64,000 bases of DNA, taken from RBG-16-66-20 sp036262835 (lineage in GTDB: Bacteria; Pseudomonadota; Gammaproteobacteria; Burkholderiales; SG8-39). Positions 31,960 through 38,998 of this stretch are shown here, in pieces. The stretch spans positions 1 to 64,000 of the forward strand of contig DATAID010000021.1 of assembly GCA_036262835.1 (NCBI GenBank), read 5' to 3'. The notes below the pieces were generated by a model. The model searched no databases. It was not told where the DNA came from and saw only the letters and a program-made list of their open reading frames with translations. Position numbers and translations under genes: made by a program. Position 1 is the first letter of the stretch. Each line of letters starts with the position of its first letter.

Positions 31960-33164
31960 TTCCTTGCAATACCCTTTTTTAGAAGATCCTTGTAGTCAAA
32001 ACCCAAACCCGACAACACCTCCTCGTTGTGCTCGCCCAGCCTCGGCGCAGGAGTGCGGATCGTTCCTGGCGTGCCGGAGAGGCGCGGCACCACCGGATGC
32101 ATCGGGAACCATTCCATGTCCGGATCGGGATAGTCGGCGAGGAGCTCGCGCTCGATCACGTGCGGGTCCTCGAGGATCTGCGTGATGTCGTAGATCGGTC
32201 CGATCGTCACCTCGGCCTTCTCGAAAAAGGCCACATTCTCGGCCTGCGTCTTTTCGGCGACGAAGGCGCCGATGACGGCGTCGAGCTCCGCGGCGTGCTT
32301 CACGCGGTCGGCGTTGGTCTGGTAGCGCGGATCGTCGATCAGCTCGGGCCGGCCGATGGCGCGGAAGGTCCGCTCGGCCATCTTCTGGATCGAAGCCGAG
32401 AGGCCCACGTACTTGCCGTCCTTGCAGCGATAGGCATTCCTCGGCGCAGTGTTGTTGGAGCGGCTGCCCGAGCGCGGCTTGACCTTGCCCGTCAAGCGGT
32501 AGTTCGCCGCCTGCGGGCCGAGCACGGTGAAAAGCGGATCGAGGAGCGGCAGGTCGATCACCTGCCCTCGCCCGTTTTTCTTTTCCGCTTCGCGCAGCGC
32601 GACCATGGCCGCGCTCGCGCCGAAGGCGCCCGCCACCGCGTCGGCGAGATACATCGGCGGCAGGCAGGGCTCGCGGTCGGCAAAGCCATTCAGCGCGGCG
32701 AAGCCGGAGAGCCCCTCGATCAGCGTGCCGAATCCCGGCCGACGCTGGTAGGGGCCGCTCTGGCCCCAGCCCGAGATGCGCACGATGACGAGCTTCGGAT
32801 TGAGGGCGAGCAGTTTCTCCGGCGCCAGATCCATCGCCTCGAGCGTGCCCGGGCGGAAGCTCTCGATGAGCATGGCGGAGGATTGCGCGAGCTTCTCGAG
32901 CACGCCGCGCGTCCCGGGATTCCTGAAATCGACGCAAAGGCTTTTCTTGTTGCGCGCGTAGATCTTCCAGTCGGCAGCGACGCCCTTCGTCTTCCAGGCG
33001 CGCAAGGTATCGCCCTCGGGCGGCTCGACCTTGATGACCTCGGCGCCGAAGTCGCCGAGGATCTGGGTGAGCAGGTTGCCCGCGAAGAGGCGCGACAGAT
33101 CGGCGATCCGCACGCCGGCCAGGCTATCGGGCTTGCCGGCGTAGTCGCGCCGCTTGAGCGCCAC
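31956..33164 (-). CDS. CaiB/BaiF family (type III) CoA-transferase
   Basis: Transfers CoA from an acyl-CoA such as succinyl-CoA to a carboxylic acid. It has 402 residues from the GTG at 33164, two bases after the tctA stop. Family features are GVRIADLSRLFAGNLLTQIL, LGDFGAEVIKVEPPEGD, NKKSLCVDFRNP, ISGWGQSGPY and the catalytic Asp175 in PPMYLADAVAGAFG. Being sandwiched between a TctCBA importer and a CoA-ester lyase, it most likely activates the imported di- or tricarboxylate. Confidence 0.94.
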   Translation of the reverse strand: MALKRRDYAGKPDSLAGVRIADLSRLFAGNLLTQILGDFGAEVIKVEPPEGDTLRAWKTKGVAADWKIYARNKKSLCVDFRNPGTRGVLEKLAQSSAMLIESFRPGTLEAMDLAPEKLLALNPKLVIVRISGWGQSGPYQRRPGFGTLIEGLSGFAALNGFADREPCLPPMYLADAVAGAFGASAAMVALREAEKKNGRGQVIDLPLLDPLFTVLGPQAANYRLTGKVKPRSGSRSNNTAPRNAYRCKDGKYVGLSASIQKMAERTFRAIGRPELIDDPRYQTNADRVKHAAELDAVIGAFVAEKTQAENVAFFEKAEVTIGPIYDITQILEDPHVIERELLADYPDPDMEWFPMHPVVPRLSGTPGTIRTPAPRLGEHNEEVLSGLGFDYKDLLKKGIARK

Positions 33165-33166
33165 GC

Positions 33167-34660
33167 TCAGGCTCTCTTCCCGCGCAGCTTGCGCAGGACC
33201 CACGGCGCGACCATCACGGTCACGGTGAGCGCAAGCACGCCCGCGGCGATCGGCTCCCGCAAAAACACCATCGCGTCGCCCTCGGCGATCGCCAGCGCAC
33301 GGCGGAACTGCGTCTCGGCGAGCGGACCGAGGATGAGGCCGATCACGGCCGGCCCGACGGGGATGTCCCAGCGCCGCATGGCGAAGCCGAGCAGTCCGAA
33401 GACATACAGCGTGAGGAGATCCACCCACGACTGGTGCAGGCTGTAGGCGCCCAGCGTCGCGAAGACGAGGATGCCGGCGTAGAGCTGCGGGCGCGGGATC
33501 TCGAGCACCTTCACCCAGATGCCGATCAGCGGCAGGTTGAGAATCAGCAGGATGACGTTGCCGATATAGAGGCTCGCGATCAGCCCCCAGACGAGATCCG
33601 ACTGCGACTGGAAGAGGAGCGGCCCGGGCTGAAGGCCATAGTTCTGGAACGCACCGAGCAGGATCGCGGCGGTCGCCGAGGTGGGTATGCCGAGCGTGAG
33701 GAGCGGCACGAGGGTGCCCGTGGCCGAGGCGTTGTTCGCGGCCTCGGGCCCGGCGACGCCTTCGATCGCGCCCTTGCCGAACTCCTCGGGGTTCTTGGCG
33801 AGCTTCTTCTCGGTCGCATAGGAAAGGAAGGTCGGAATCTCGGCGCCGCCGGCGGGAATCGAGCCGAACGGAAAGCCCAGGGCAGTGCCGCGCAGCCACG
33901 GTTTCCAGGAGCGCTGCCAGTCTTCCCTCGACATCCAGATCGAGCCGCGCACCTTCTCGATCGTCTCTTCCAACCGCCCCTGGTAGGCGCACACATAGAG
34001 CGCCTCGCCCACTGCGAAAAGGCCGACGGCGAGCACGACCACGTCGATGCCGTCGAGGAGCTCGGGCACGCCGAACGCGAAGCGCGCCTGCCCGGTCTGG
34101 CTGTCGATGCCGGCAAGGCCGAGCAGAAGGCCGAGGAAGAGGCTGGTGAGCCCGCGCACGGTGGACGCCCCCAGCACCGCCGCGACGGTCGTGAACGCGA
34201 AGACCATCAGCGCGAAGTATTCCGCCGGACCGAACTTGAGGGCGACATCCACCACGACGGGCGCGACGAGCGTGAGCAGCACCGTCGCGATCGTGCCGGC
34301 GACGAAGGAGCCGATCGCGGAGGTGGCGAGCGCCGGGCCGCCGCGGCCGCGCTTGGCCATCTTGTTCCCTTCGAGCGCCGTGGCGATCGACGCGGTCTCG
34401 CCGGGCGCGTTGAGGAGGATCGACGTGGTCGAGCCGCCGAACATCGCGCCGTAGTAGATGCCGGCGAACATGATGAGGGCGCCGGTGGGATCAAGCTTGA
34501 TGGTGAGCGGCAAGAGCATCGCCACCGTCAGCGCCGGCCCGACGCCGGGCAGCACCCCGACGAAGGTACCGAGCGTGACGCCCATGAAGCCCCAGAGCAG
34601 GTTGATCGGCTTCAACGCCACCAGAAACCCGCTGCCGAGCGCGCCGAGGGTCTCGAGCAT
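33167..34660 (-). CDS. tctA: tripartite tricarboxylate transporter, TctA permease
   Basis: Large membrane subunit of a TTT importer. It has 497 residues and about 11-12 hydrophobic helices. Signature stretches are GVLPGVGPALTVAMLLPLT near the N-terminus, GIYYGAMFGGSTTSILLNAP, GFPFGSIPAGGAEIPTFLSY, and EGVAGPEAANNASATGTLVP, the TctA glycine/alanine-rich motif. The ATG directly follows the tctB stop. The gene order tctC-tctB-tctA is the common one. Confidence 0.97.
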   Translation of the reverse strand: MLETLGALGSGFLVALKPINLLWGFMGVTLGTFVGVLPGVGPALTVAMLLPLTIKLDPTGALIMFAGIYYGAMFGGSTTSILLNAPGETASIATALEGNKMAKRGRGGPALATSAIGSFVAGTIATVLLTLVAPVVVDVALKFGPAEYFALMVFAFTTVAAVLGASTVRGLTSLFLGLLLGLAGIDSQTGQARFAFGVPELLDGIDVVVLAVGLFAVGEALYVCAYQGRLEETIEKVRGSIWMSREDWQRSWKPWLRGTALGFPFGSIPAGGAEIPTFLSYATEKKLAKNPEEFGKGAIEGVAGPEAANNASATGTLVPLLTLGIPTSATAAILLGAFQNYGLQPGPLLFQSQSDLVWGLIASLYIGNVILLILNLPLIGIWVKVLEIPRPQLYAGILVFATLGAYSLHQSWVDLLTLYVFGLLGFAMRRWDIPVGPAVIGLILGPLAETQFRRALAIAEGDAMVFLREPIAAGVLALTVTVMVAPWVLRKLRGKRA

Positions 34661-35164
34661 CTAGATTCCCGCCGTCCCGAGCAGCGGCGTGAGCCAGCCG
34701 GCGGGCAGGTTGACGTTGAGGAATTTCACGAAGAAGAAAAACACGGCCAGCGAGAGCCCGAGCCCCAGCGCCAGATCGCGCCAGGGCCGGCGGCTCGAGA
34801 ACCCGCGCGCCACGCCCCCGAAGAGGAGCGCCCCGGCGATCACGAAGCCCGCCGAGCCGATGAGCGCCATGTGCGCGAAGAGCCCGGCGCTGATCCAGCC
34901 GAAGCCGCGCGCATCGAACGCATGCTCGCCGCGCTCCTTCGGATCCTCCGGGGCGCGCTGCTTCCAGCCGCCGGTCAGCGCCTCGTGGAGGAGCCAGGCG
35001 CCGAGGATGAGAAGGCCGATCGAGGTGAGCGCCGGGAAGAAATTCGGCCCGACGTGCGCGTAGCCGCCTTCGGAAGGCAGCTGCGCGGTCACCGCCGCCG
35101 CCCCCGCGCCGAGCGCGAGGACGCCCAGCGAGAGCGCGACCTCGGCCTTATTTCTTAATGCCAA
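34661..35164 (-). CDS. tctB: tripartite tricarboxylate transporter, TctB small permease
   Basis: Small four-helix membrane subunit of the TTT importer. It has 167 residues from a TTG start at 35164, which overlaps the 3' end of tctC by 17 bases. No ATG or GTG is available before the first helix. Hydrophobic helices cover roughly residues 8-25, 40-60, 90-112 and 122-145, as expected for TctB. The N-terminal AEVALSLGVLALGAGAAA and HVGPNFFPALTSIGLLILGA fit the family. Confidence 0.92.
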   Translation of the reverse strand: MALRNKAEVALSLGVLALGAGAAAVTAQLPSEGGYAHVGPNFFPALTSIGLLILGAWLLHEALTGGWKQRAPEDPKERGEHAFDARGFGWISAGLFAHMALIGSAGFVIAGALLFGGVARGFSSRRPWRDLALGLGLSLAVFFFFVKFLNVNLPAGWLTPLLGTAGI

Positions 35165-36086
35165 GGGAATCGATGATCGCGCCGATGCGCTTCGTGTCCT
35201 CGTCGATGAACTTCTTGTAGTCCTCGCCGCCGAGGAAGACGGGCGTCCAGCCGAGCTTGTCCACGGTGTCCTTCCAGCTCTTCGTCTCGGTGGCCGCCTT
35301 CACCATCCTGACGAGCTCGTCGCGCTGCTGCGCCGAGAGGCCCGGCCCGCCGAAGATGCCGCGCCAGTTGCCGAGCTCGACGTTCACGCCCTGCTCCTTC
35401 AGCGACGGAATGCCCTCGAATTTCGTCGGCGCCGAGACTGCGAGCGCGCGCATCTTGCCGCCCTTGATCTGCTCGAGGAACTCGCCCACCCCGGAGACGC
35501 CCGCCGTGACGTGGCCGCCGATGATCGCCGCCACCGCCTCGCCGCCGCCCTTGAAGGCGACGTAGTTGATCCTGGCCGGATCCCCGCCGATCGCCTTGGC
35601 GATCAGGCCCACGAGGATGTGGTCGGTGCCGCCGGCTGAGCCGCCGCCCCAGGACACTTTGCCGGGCGCGGCCTTGAAGGCCTTCAGCAGGTCGTCGAGC
35701 GTCTTGTGCGGGGAATTGGCGGCGACCGTGATCACTTCCCATTCGCTCGTCAGGCGCGCGATCGGCGTCACCATCGCGAGGTTCACGGGCGACTTCTGCA
35801 GGTGGATGCCGCCCACCATCACCATGCCGCCGATCAGCACCGAATGCGGATCGCCCTTCGCGGAGTTGACGAACTGCGCGAGGCCGATCGTGCCCGCGGC
35901 GCCGCCCTTGTTGTCGAACTGGACGGACGAGACGAGCTTCGCGCTTTGCATCGCGGTCGCGAGCGCGCGGCCGGTCTGGTCCCAGCCGCCGCCCGGATTG
36001 GCCGGGATCATCATCTTGAGCGAAGGCTGCGCGGCCGCGGCCGCAGCGATCAGGGATAGCGAAAAAGCGAGCGCGAATCGAGCCAT
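35148..36086 (-). CDS. tctC: tripartite tricarboxylate transporter, TctC receptor
   Basis: Periplasmic Bug-type receptor of the TTT system. It has 312 residues. The signal peptide MARFALAFSLSLIAAAAAA is cleaved before QPSLKMMIPANPGGGWDQTG, the start of the mature TctC fold. Later family segments are VSWGGGSAGGTDHILVGL and GGEAVAAIIGGHVTAGVSG. A strong GAGGAGG ribosome-binding site precedes the ATG. This is the first gene of a five-gene operon: receptor, two permeases, CoA-transferase, lyase. Confidence 0.95.
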   Translation of the reverse strand: MARFALAFSLSLIAAAAAAQPSLKMMIPANPGGGWDQTGRALATAMQSAKLVSSVQFDNKGGAAGTIGLAQFVNSAKGDPHSVLIGGMVMVGGIHLQKSPVNLAMVTPIARLTSEWEVITVAANSPHKTLDDLLKAFKAAPGKVSWGGGSAGGTDHILVGLIAKAIGGDPARINYVAFKGGGEAVAAIIGGHVTAGVSGVGEFLEQIKGGKMRALAVSAPTKFEGIPSLKEQGVNVELGNWRGIFGGPGLSAQQRDELVRMVKAATETKSWKDTVDKLGWTPVFLGGEDYKKFIDEDTKRIGAIIDSLGIKK

Positions 36087-36110
36087 GGAACCTCCTCGGG
36101 AAGGCGAATT

Positions 36111-37343
36111 CTACTTCGCCCCGCCTTGCTTCCTGTTACGCAAAATCTCTCGCGCCGCGCGCGTTCCGCTCCTTAGCGCGCCGGCGACGGTGCCCGCCTC
36201 CTCGGCATCGGTCGCCTCGCCGGCGAAATAAAGCGTATCCCGAACCGGTTTCGCCAATGCGGCACGCGCGCCCTGCCCGCCGACAAGCACGTAGCTGTAG
36301 CCGCCGCGCGCGAAGGGATCGGCCTGCCAGTCCTGCGCAAGAAATCCCTCGATGCGCGGGACGCGGCCGAACACCGAGCGCAGGCTCGCGGCGGCGCGCT
36401 CCAGGAGCATCTTTTTGGGCAGGCCGGCGAGGCGCGCAGCCTTGGGGCCACCCGCCCATGCGGTCATGAGCGGCGCGCGCATCGGCAGCGGCGTCCAGAA
36501 CGTGGGAAACGGCGCCTCGACATTGTGGAAGAACGCGACCTCCGGAAATCGCTCCTCCCAGAACGCGTCCCGGAACTTCATCGCCACCCGCACGACCGGG
36601 CCGGAGGCGAGCCGCTCGAGCGCGCGCGCCTTATCGGGATCGGGCGAAAACCTCACGTCGCCCGCCTGAAGGACGCCGAGCGGCAGCGTGATAACAGCAC
36701 GGCGGGCGCGAAAACCGTCGATATCGACGGAGCCGCGCGCCCAGCGAATTTCGCGCACCCGCCTTCTGAAAAGGAATTTCACCCCGGGCTCGGCGAGCGT
36801 CTCGAGAAGCGGCCCGTAGCCGCCCTGCGGGCGCATCTGCGAAGCCGAGAGCGCGTGCGACCACTCCTCGACGATGTCGCGCGCGCTGACTCTCCCGGGG
36901 TCGGCCGCGTCGAAGCCTTCGACCATCATGCGCGCAAGCGAGCGCGTGAGCGGCGGCAGTTTTTTGCGCGCGAGGAATTCGGCGAAGGACAGGTCCTTCG
37001 TTTTCAGGATCGCGTGCGCGCGCGTCGCCTTCTGCGCTTCGCTGAAGCCCTCGACCGGCACGAGCTTGCCGCCTCGCAGGAGCCGCTGGGCGCGCCGCGA
37101 GTCGACGCCGGGCACGCCGGCGGCCTGCAGCAGGTCGAGGGTCGCCTGCGGGCGGCCGTGGATGAACTCGGCGCCCAGCTCGACCGGGGCGCCCACGCCC
37201 GCCATGCGGCGCGTGAAGCAGCGCCCGCCGATGCGCTCGCGCGCTTCCAGCACGAGCACCGAGCGCCCGGCGCGCGCGAGGCGCGAGGCCGCCGCGAGTC
37301 CTGCCGCGCCGGCGCCGACCACGATCACGTCAAAGGCGCGCAC
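36111..37343 (-). CDS. flavin-containing amine oxidase / NAD(P)-binding FAD oxidoreductase
   Basis: FAD-dependent oxidase of the monoamine/polyamine oxidase superfamily. It has 410 residues from a GTG at 37343 that follows GGAAGGAA by 8 bases. The FAD motif FDVIVVGAGAAGLAAASRLARAG is broken only by natural substitutions, followed by VLEARERIGGRCFTRR, VELGAEFIHG and the C-terminal FAD-contacting LYFAGEATDAEEAGTVAGAL. Substrate is unknown. It starts 33 bases after the MerR/TPR gene on the same strand, so it is probably the tail of the ligD-ku transcript. Confidence 0.9.
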   Translation of the reverse strand: MRAFDVIVVGAGAAGLAAASRLARAGRSVLVLEARERIGGRCFTRRMAGVGAPVELGAEFIHGRPQATLDLLQAAGVPGVDSRRAQRLLRGGKLVPVEGFSEAQKATRAHAILKTKDLSFAEFLARKKLPPLTRSLARMMVEGFDAADPGRVSARDIVEEWSHALSASQMRPQGGYGPLLETLAEPGVKFLFRRRVREIRWARGSVDIDGFRARRAVITLPLGVLQAGDVRFSPDPDKARALERLASGPVVRVAMKFRDAFWEERFPEVAFFHNVEAPFPTFWTPLPMRAPLMTAWAGGPKAARLAGLPKKMLLERAAASLRSVFGRVPRIEGFLAQDWQADPFARGGYSYVLVGGQGARAALAKPVRDTLYFAGEATDAEEAGTVAGALRSGTRAAREILRNRKQGGAK

Positions 37344-37375
37344 CGCGTTCGATTCCTTCCCGGAAGCGGGCAAGT

Positions 37376-38089
37376 TTACTTCGCCGGGCGCGTGAGCTTG
37401 CGGTACTGCGCCAGGTGGCGGATCGCTTCGCGCGCCCGGCCGAGTTCCTCGCAGAGAAGCGCGAGGTTGTAGTGGCAATCGGCAAACGCGGGATCCCCGC
37501 GCAGCGCCTCCTCGTAGTGCCGGATCGCTTCCTGCCGGCGGCCGGCGTCGTCGAGCAGCACGCCGAGGTTGTAATGCAGCAGCGGGACGCTGCCGCAGGC
37601 TGCAATGCCATCCCGATAAGCGCGCTCGGCTTTCGCGCGCCGGCCCGATTCAAAAAGCAGCCGGCCGAGGTTCACGTAGGCGCCCGGCTGATCGGGGGTC
37701 GCCTCGATCGCGCGCTGGTAGGCGGCGAGCGCGGCCTCCGGGTTCCGGCCCTCGAGCGCGAGCGCTTTGCCGAACCAGTCGTCGCCGCCCGCTTTCTTCC
37801 TCTCGAACTTGAGCGCGCCGCCGCGCTCGCCCTCGAAGGCGAGCGAATACTGGCCGGAGCCCGCGGTCTCGACGAGCGATTTCATCGCGCGCACGATGCG
37901 GCGCGCCGGCACCCTGGCCGCGATGAGCGCGCGCGCCCGGCGCAGGACGACCAGGTCCTGGAAGGAAAAAAGCAGCGTATTGCGCGGGCCGCGCGAGGGC
38001 GCGACGAAGCCGGCCTTGACGAGAGAGCGGATCGTGCTGCGCGGAAGCTGCAGCAGCTTCTCGACTTCGCTCAGCCCGTAATGTTGCAC
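37376..38089 (-). CDS. MerR-type HTH protein with C-terminal TPR repeats
   Basis: A 237-residue two-part protein. Residues 1-75 form a MerR-like winged helix (YGLSEVEKLLQLPRSTIRSL, FSFQDLVVLRRARALIAARV). Residues about 105-235 hold three to four tetratricopeptide repeats (AALAAYQRAIEATPDQPGAY, AERAYRDGIAACGSVPLLHY, AIRHYEEALRGDPAFADCHY), a protein-protein interaction surface. It lacks an obvious metal-binding cysteine set. It begins one base after the ku stop codon, so it is tightly coupled to NHEJ genes and could be a regulator or scaffold for them. Confidence 0.9.
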   Translation of the reverse strand: MQHYGLSEVEKLLQLPRSTIRSLVKAGFVAPSRGPRNTLLFSFQDLVVLRRARALIAARVPARRIVRAMKSLVETAGSGQYSLAFEGERGGALKFERKKAGGDDWFGKALALEGRNPEAALAAYQRAIEATPDQPGAYVNLGRLLFESGRRAKAERAYRDGIAACGSVPLLHYNLGVLLDDAGRRQEAIRHYEEALRGDPAFADCHYNLALLCEELGRAREAIRHLAQYRKLTRPAK

Positions 38090-38090
38090 T

Positions 38091-38930
38091 TTACTTCTTG
38101 GCAGTCCTGCGCTTTACAGGCTCCGGTTTTGCTTCGCTCTTTCGGGCCGGTTTCTTCTCCAGGCTCTGGCGCAGCGCCTCCATGAGGTCGATCACCTGCG
38201 CGCCGGTCTCGGGCGCCTCGGTCATGGTGATCTCCTTGCCTTCCACCTTCTTCCGGATCGCCGACTCGATGCGCTCGCGCACCTCGTCCTTGTAGGACGC
38301 CGGGTCGAACTTGTCGACCGATTGCTGCTCGATCAGCTGCTGCGCGAGCTTGAGCTCCTGCGGCTTGACGTCCATCTTCGGAATGTCGATGTCGCGCATC
38401 GAGCGCACTTCGCCGGAGTACAGCAGCTGCTGCATGACCAGGCCCTCGACCAGGTCCTCGACCGGCCGGATCATCACGATGTACTGCTTGCCGCGCGCCG
38501 CCCAGCGGCCGAGCGCGCAGCGGCCGCTTTCGCGCAAGGCGCGCGCGAGGAGTGCATAAGGCTTCGCCCCCCCTTTATCCGGCCCGAGGTAGTAGGCCTT
38601 GTCGAAGTAGACCGGGTCCACCGCCTTCAGCGGCACGAACTCGGTGATCTCGGCGCTGTGCGTGCCCGCCTCTTCGAGCGCCTTCAGCTCTTCCGGCGTG
38701 AACATGACGTACTGGTCCTTGGCGAACTCGTAGCCCTTGACCATGTCCTCGCGCGCCACTGGAATCTCTTCTTTCGCGCAGAAGTACTGCTGCTTGAGCC
38801 GCGACCCGCAGCCCTTGTGCAGCAGGTTGAAATGGATGCTCTTCGACGATTCGGTGGCCGAATAGAGCTTCACCGGGATGGACACCATCCCGAACGAGAT
38901 CGTGAGCGATGCGATCGATCGTGCCGCCAT
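38091..38930 (-). CDS. ku: non-homologous end-joining protein Ku
   Basis: Homodimeric DNA-end-binding ring that recruits LigD to double-strand breaks. It has 279 residues. The N-terminal signature is SIASLTISFGMVSIPVKLYSA, followed by KGCGSRLKQQYFCAKE, YVMFTPEELKALE and the central MIRPVEDLVEGLVMQQLLY. The C-terminus is a Lys/Arg-rich tail (residues about 258-279) typical of extended bacterial Ku and likely to bind DNA. It lies 68 bases downstream of ligD on the same strand. Confidence 0.96.
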   Translation of the reverse strand: MAARSIASLTISFGMVSIPVKLYSATESSKSIHFNLLHKGCGSRLKQQYFCAKEEIPVAREDMVKGYEFAKDQYVMFTPEELKALEEAGTHSAEITEFVPLKAVDPVYFDKAYYLGPDKGGAKPYALLARALRESGRCALGRWAARGKQYIVMIRPVEDLVEGLVMQQLLYSGEVRSMRDIDIPKMDVKPQELKLAQQLIEQQSVDKFDPASYKDEVRERIESAIRKKVEGKEITMTEAPETGAQVIDLMEALRQSLEKKPARKSEAKPEPVKRRTAKK

Positions 38931-38942
38931 GCCTGCCTCCTT

Positions 38943-38960
38943 CCCCCGGGGTGCCGGGGG
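38943..38960 (-). other. GC-only hairpin directly upstream of the ku ribosome-binding site
   Basis: A perfect 7-bp stem (CCCCCGG / CCGGGGG) with a 4-base loop lies in the ligD-ku spacer, followed at once by AAGGAGG and the ku ATG. There is no T-run, so it is more likely a translation-control or mRNA-processing structure than a terminator. Confidence 0.45.
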
Positions 38961-38998
38961 GACGCGATTCTAATCCAAAGACAAATTCCTTGTTTTGC

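Noticed and set aside
31956..33992. 678-codon version of the CoA-transferase extending over tctA
   Set aside because: The first 276 codons are out of frame with tctA coding and lack family similarity; the GTG at 33164 gives the normal length.
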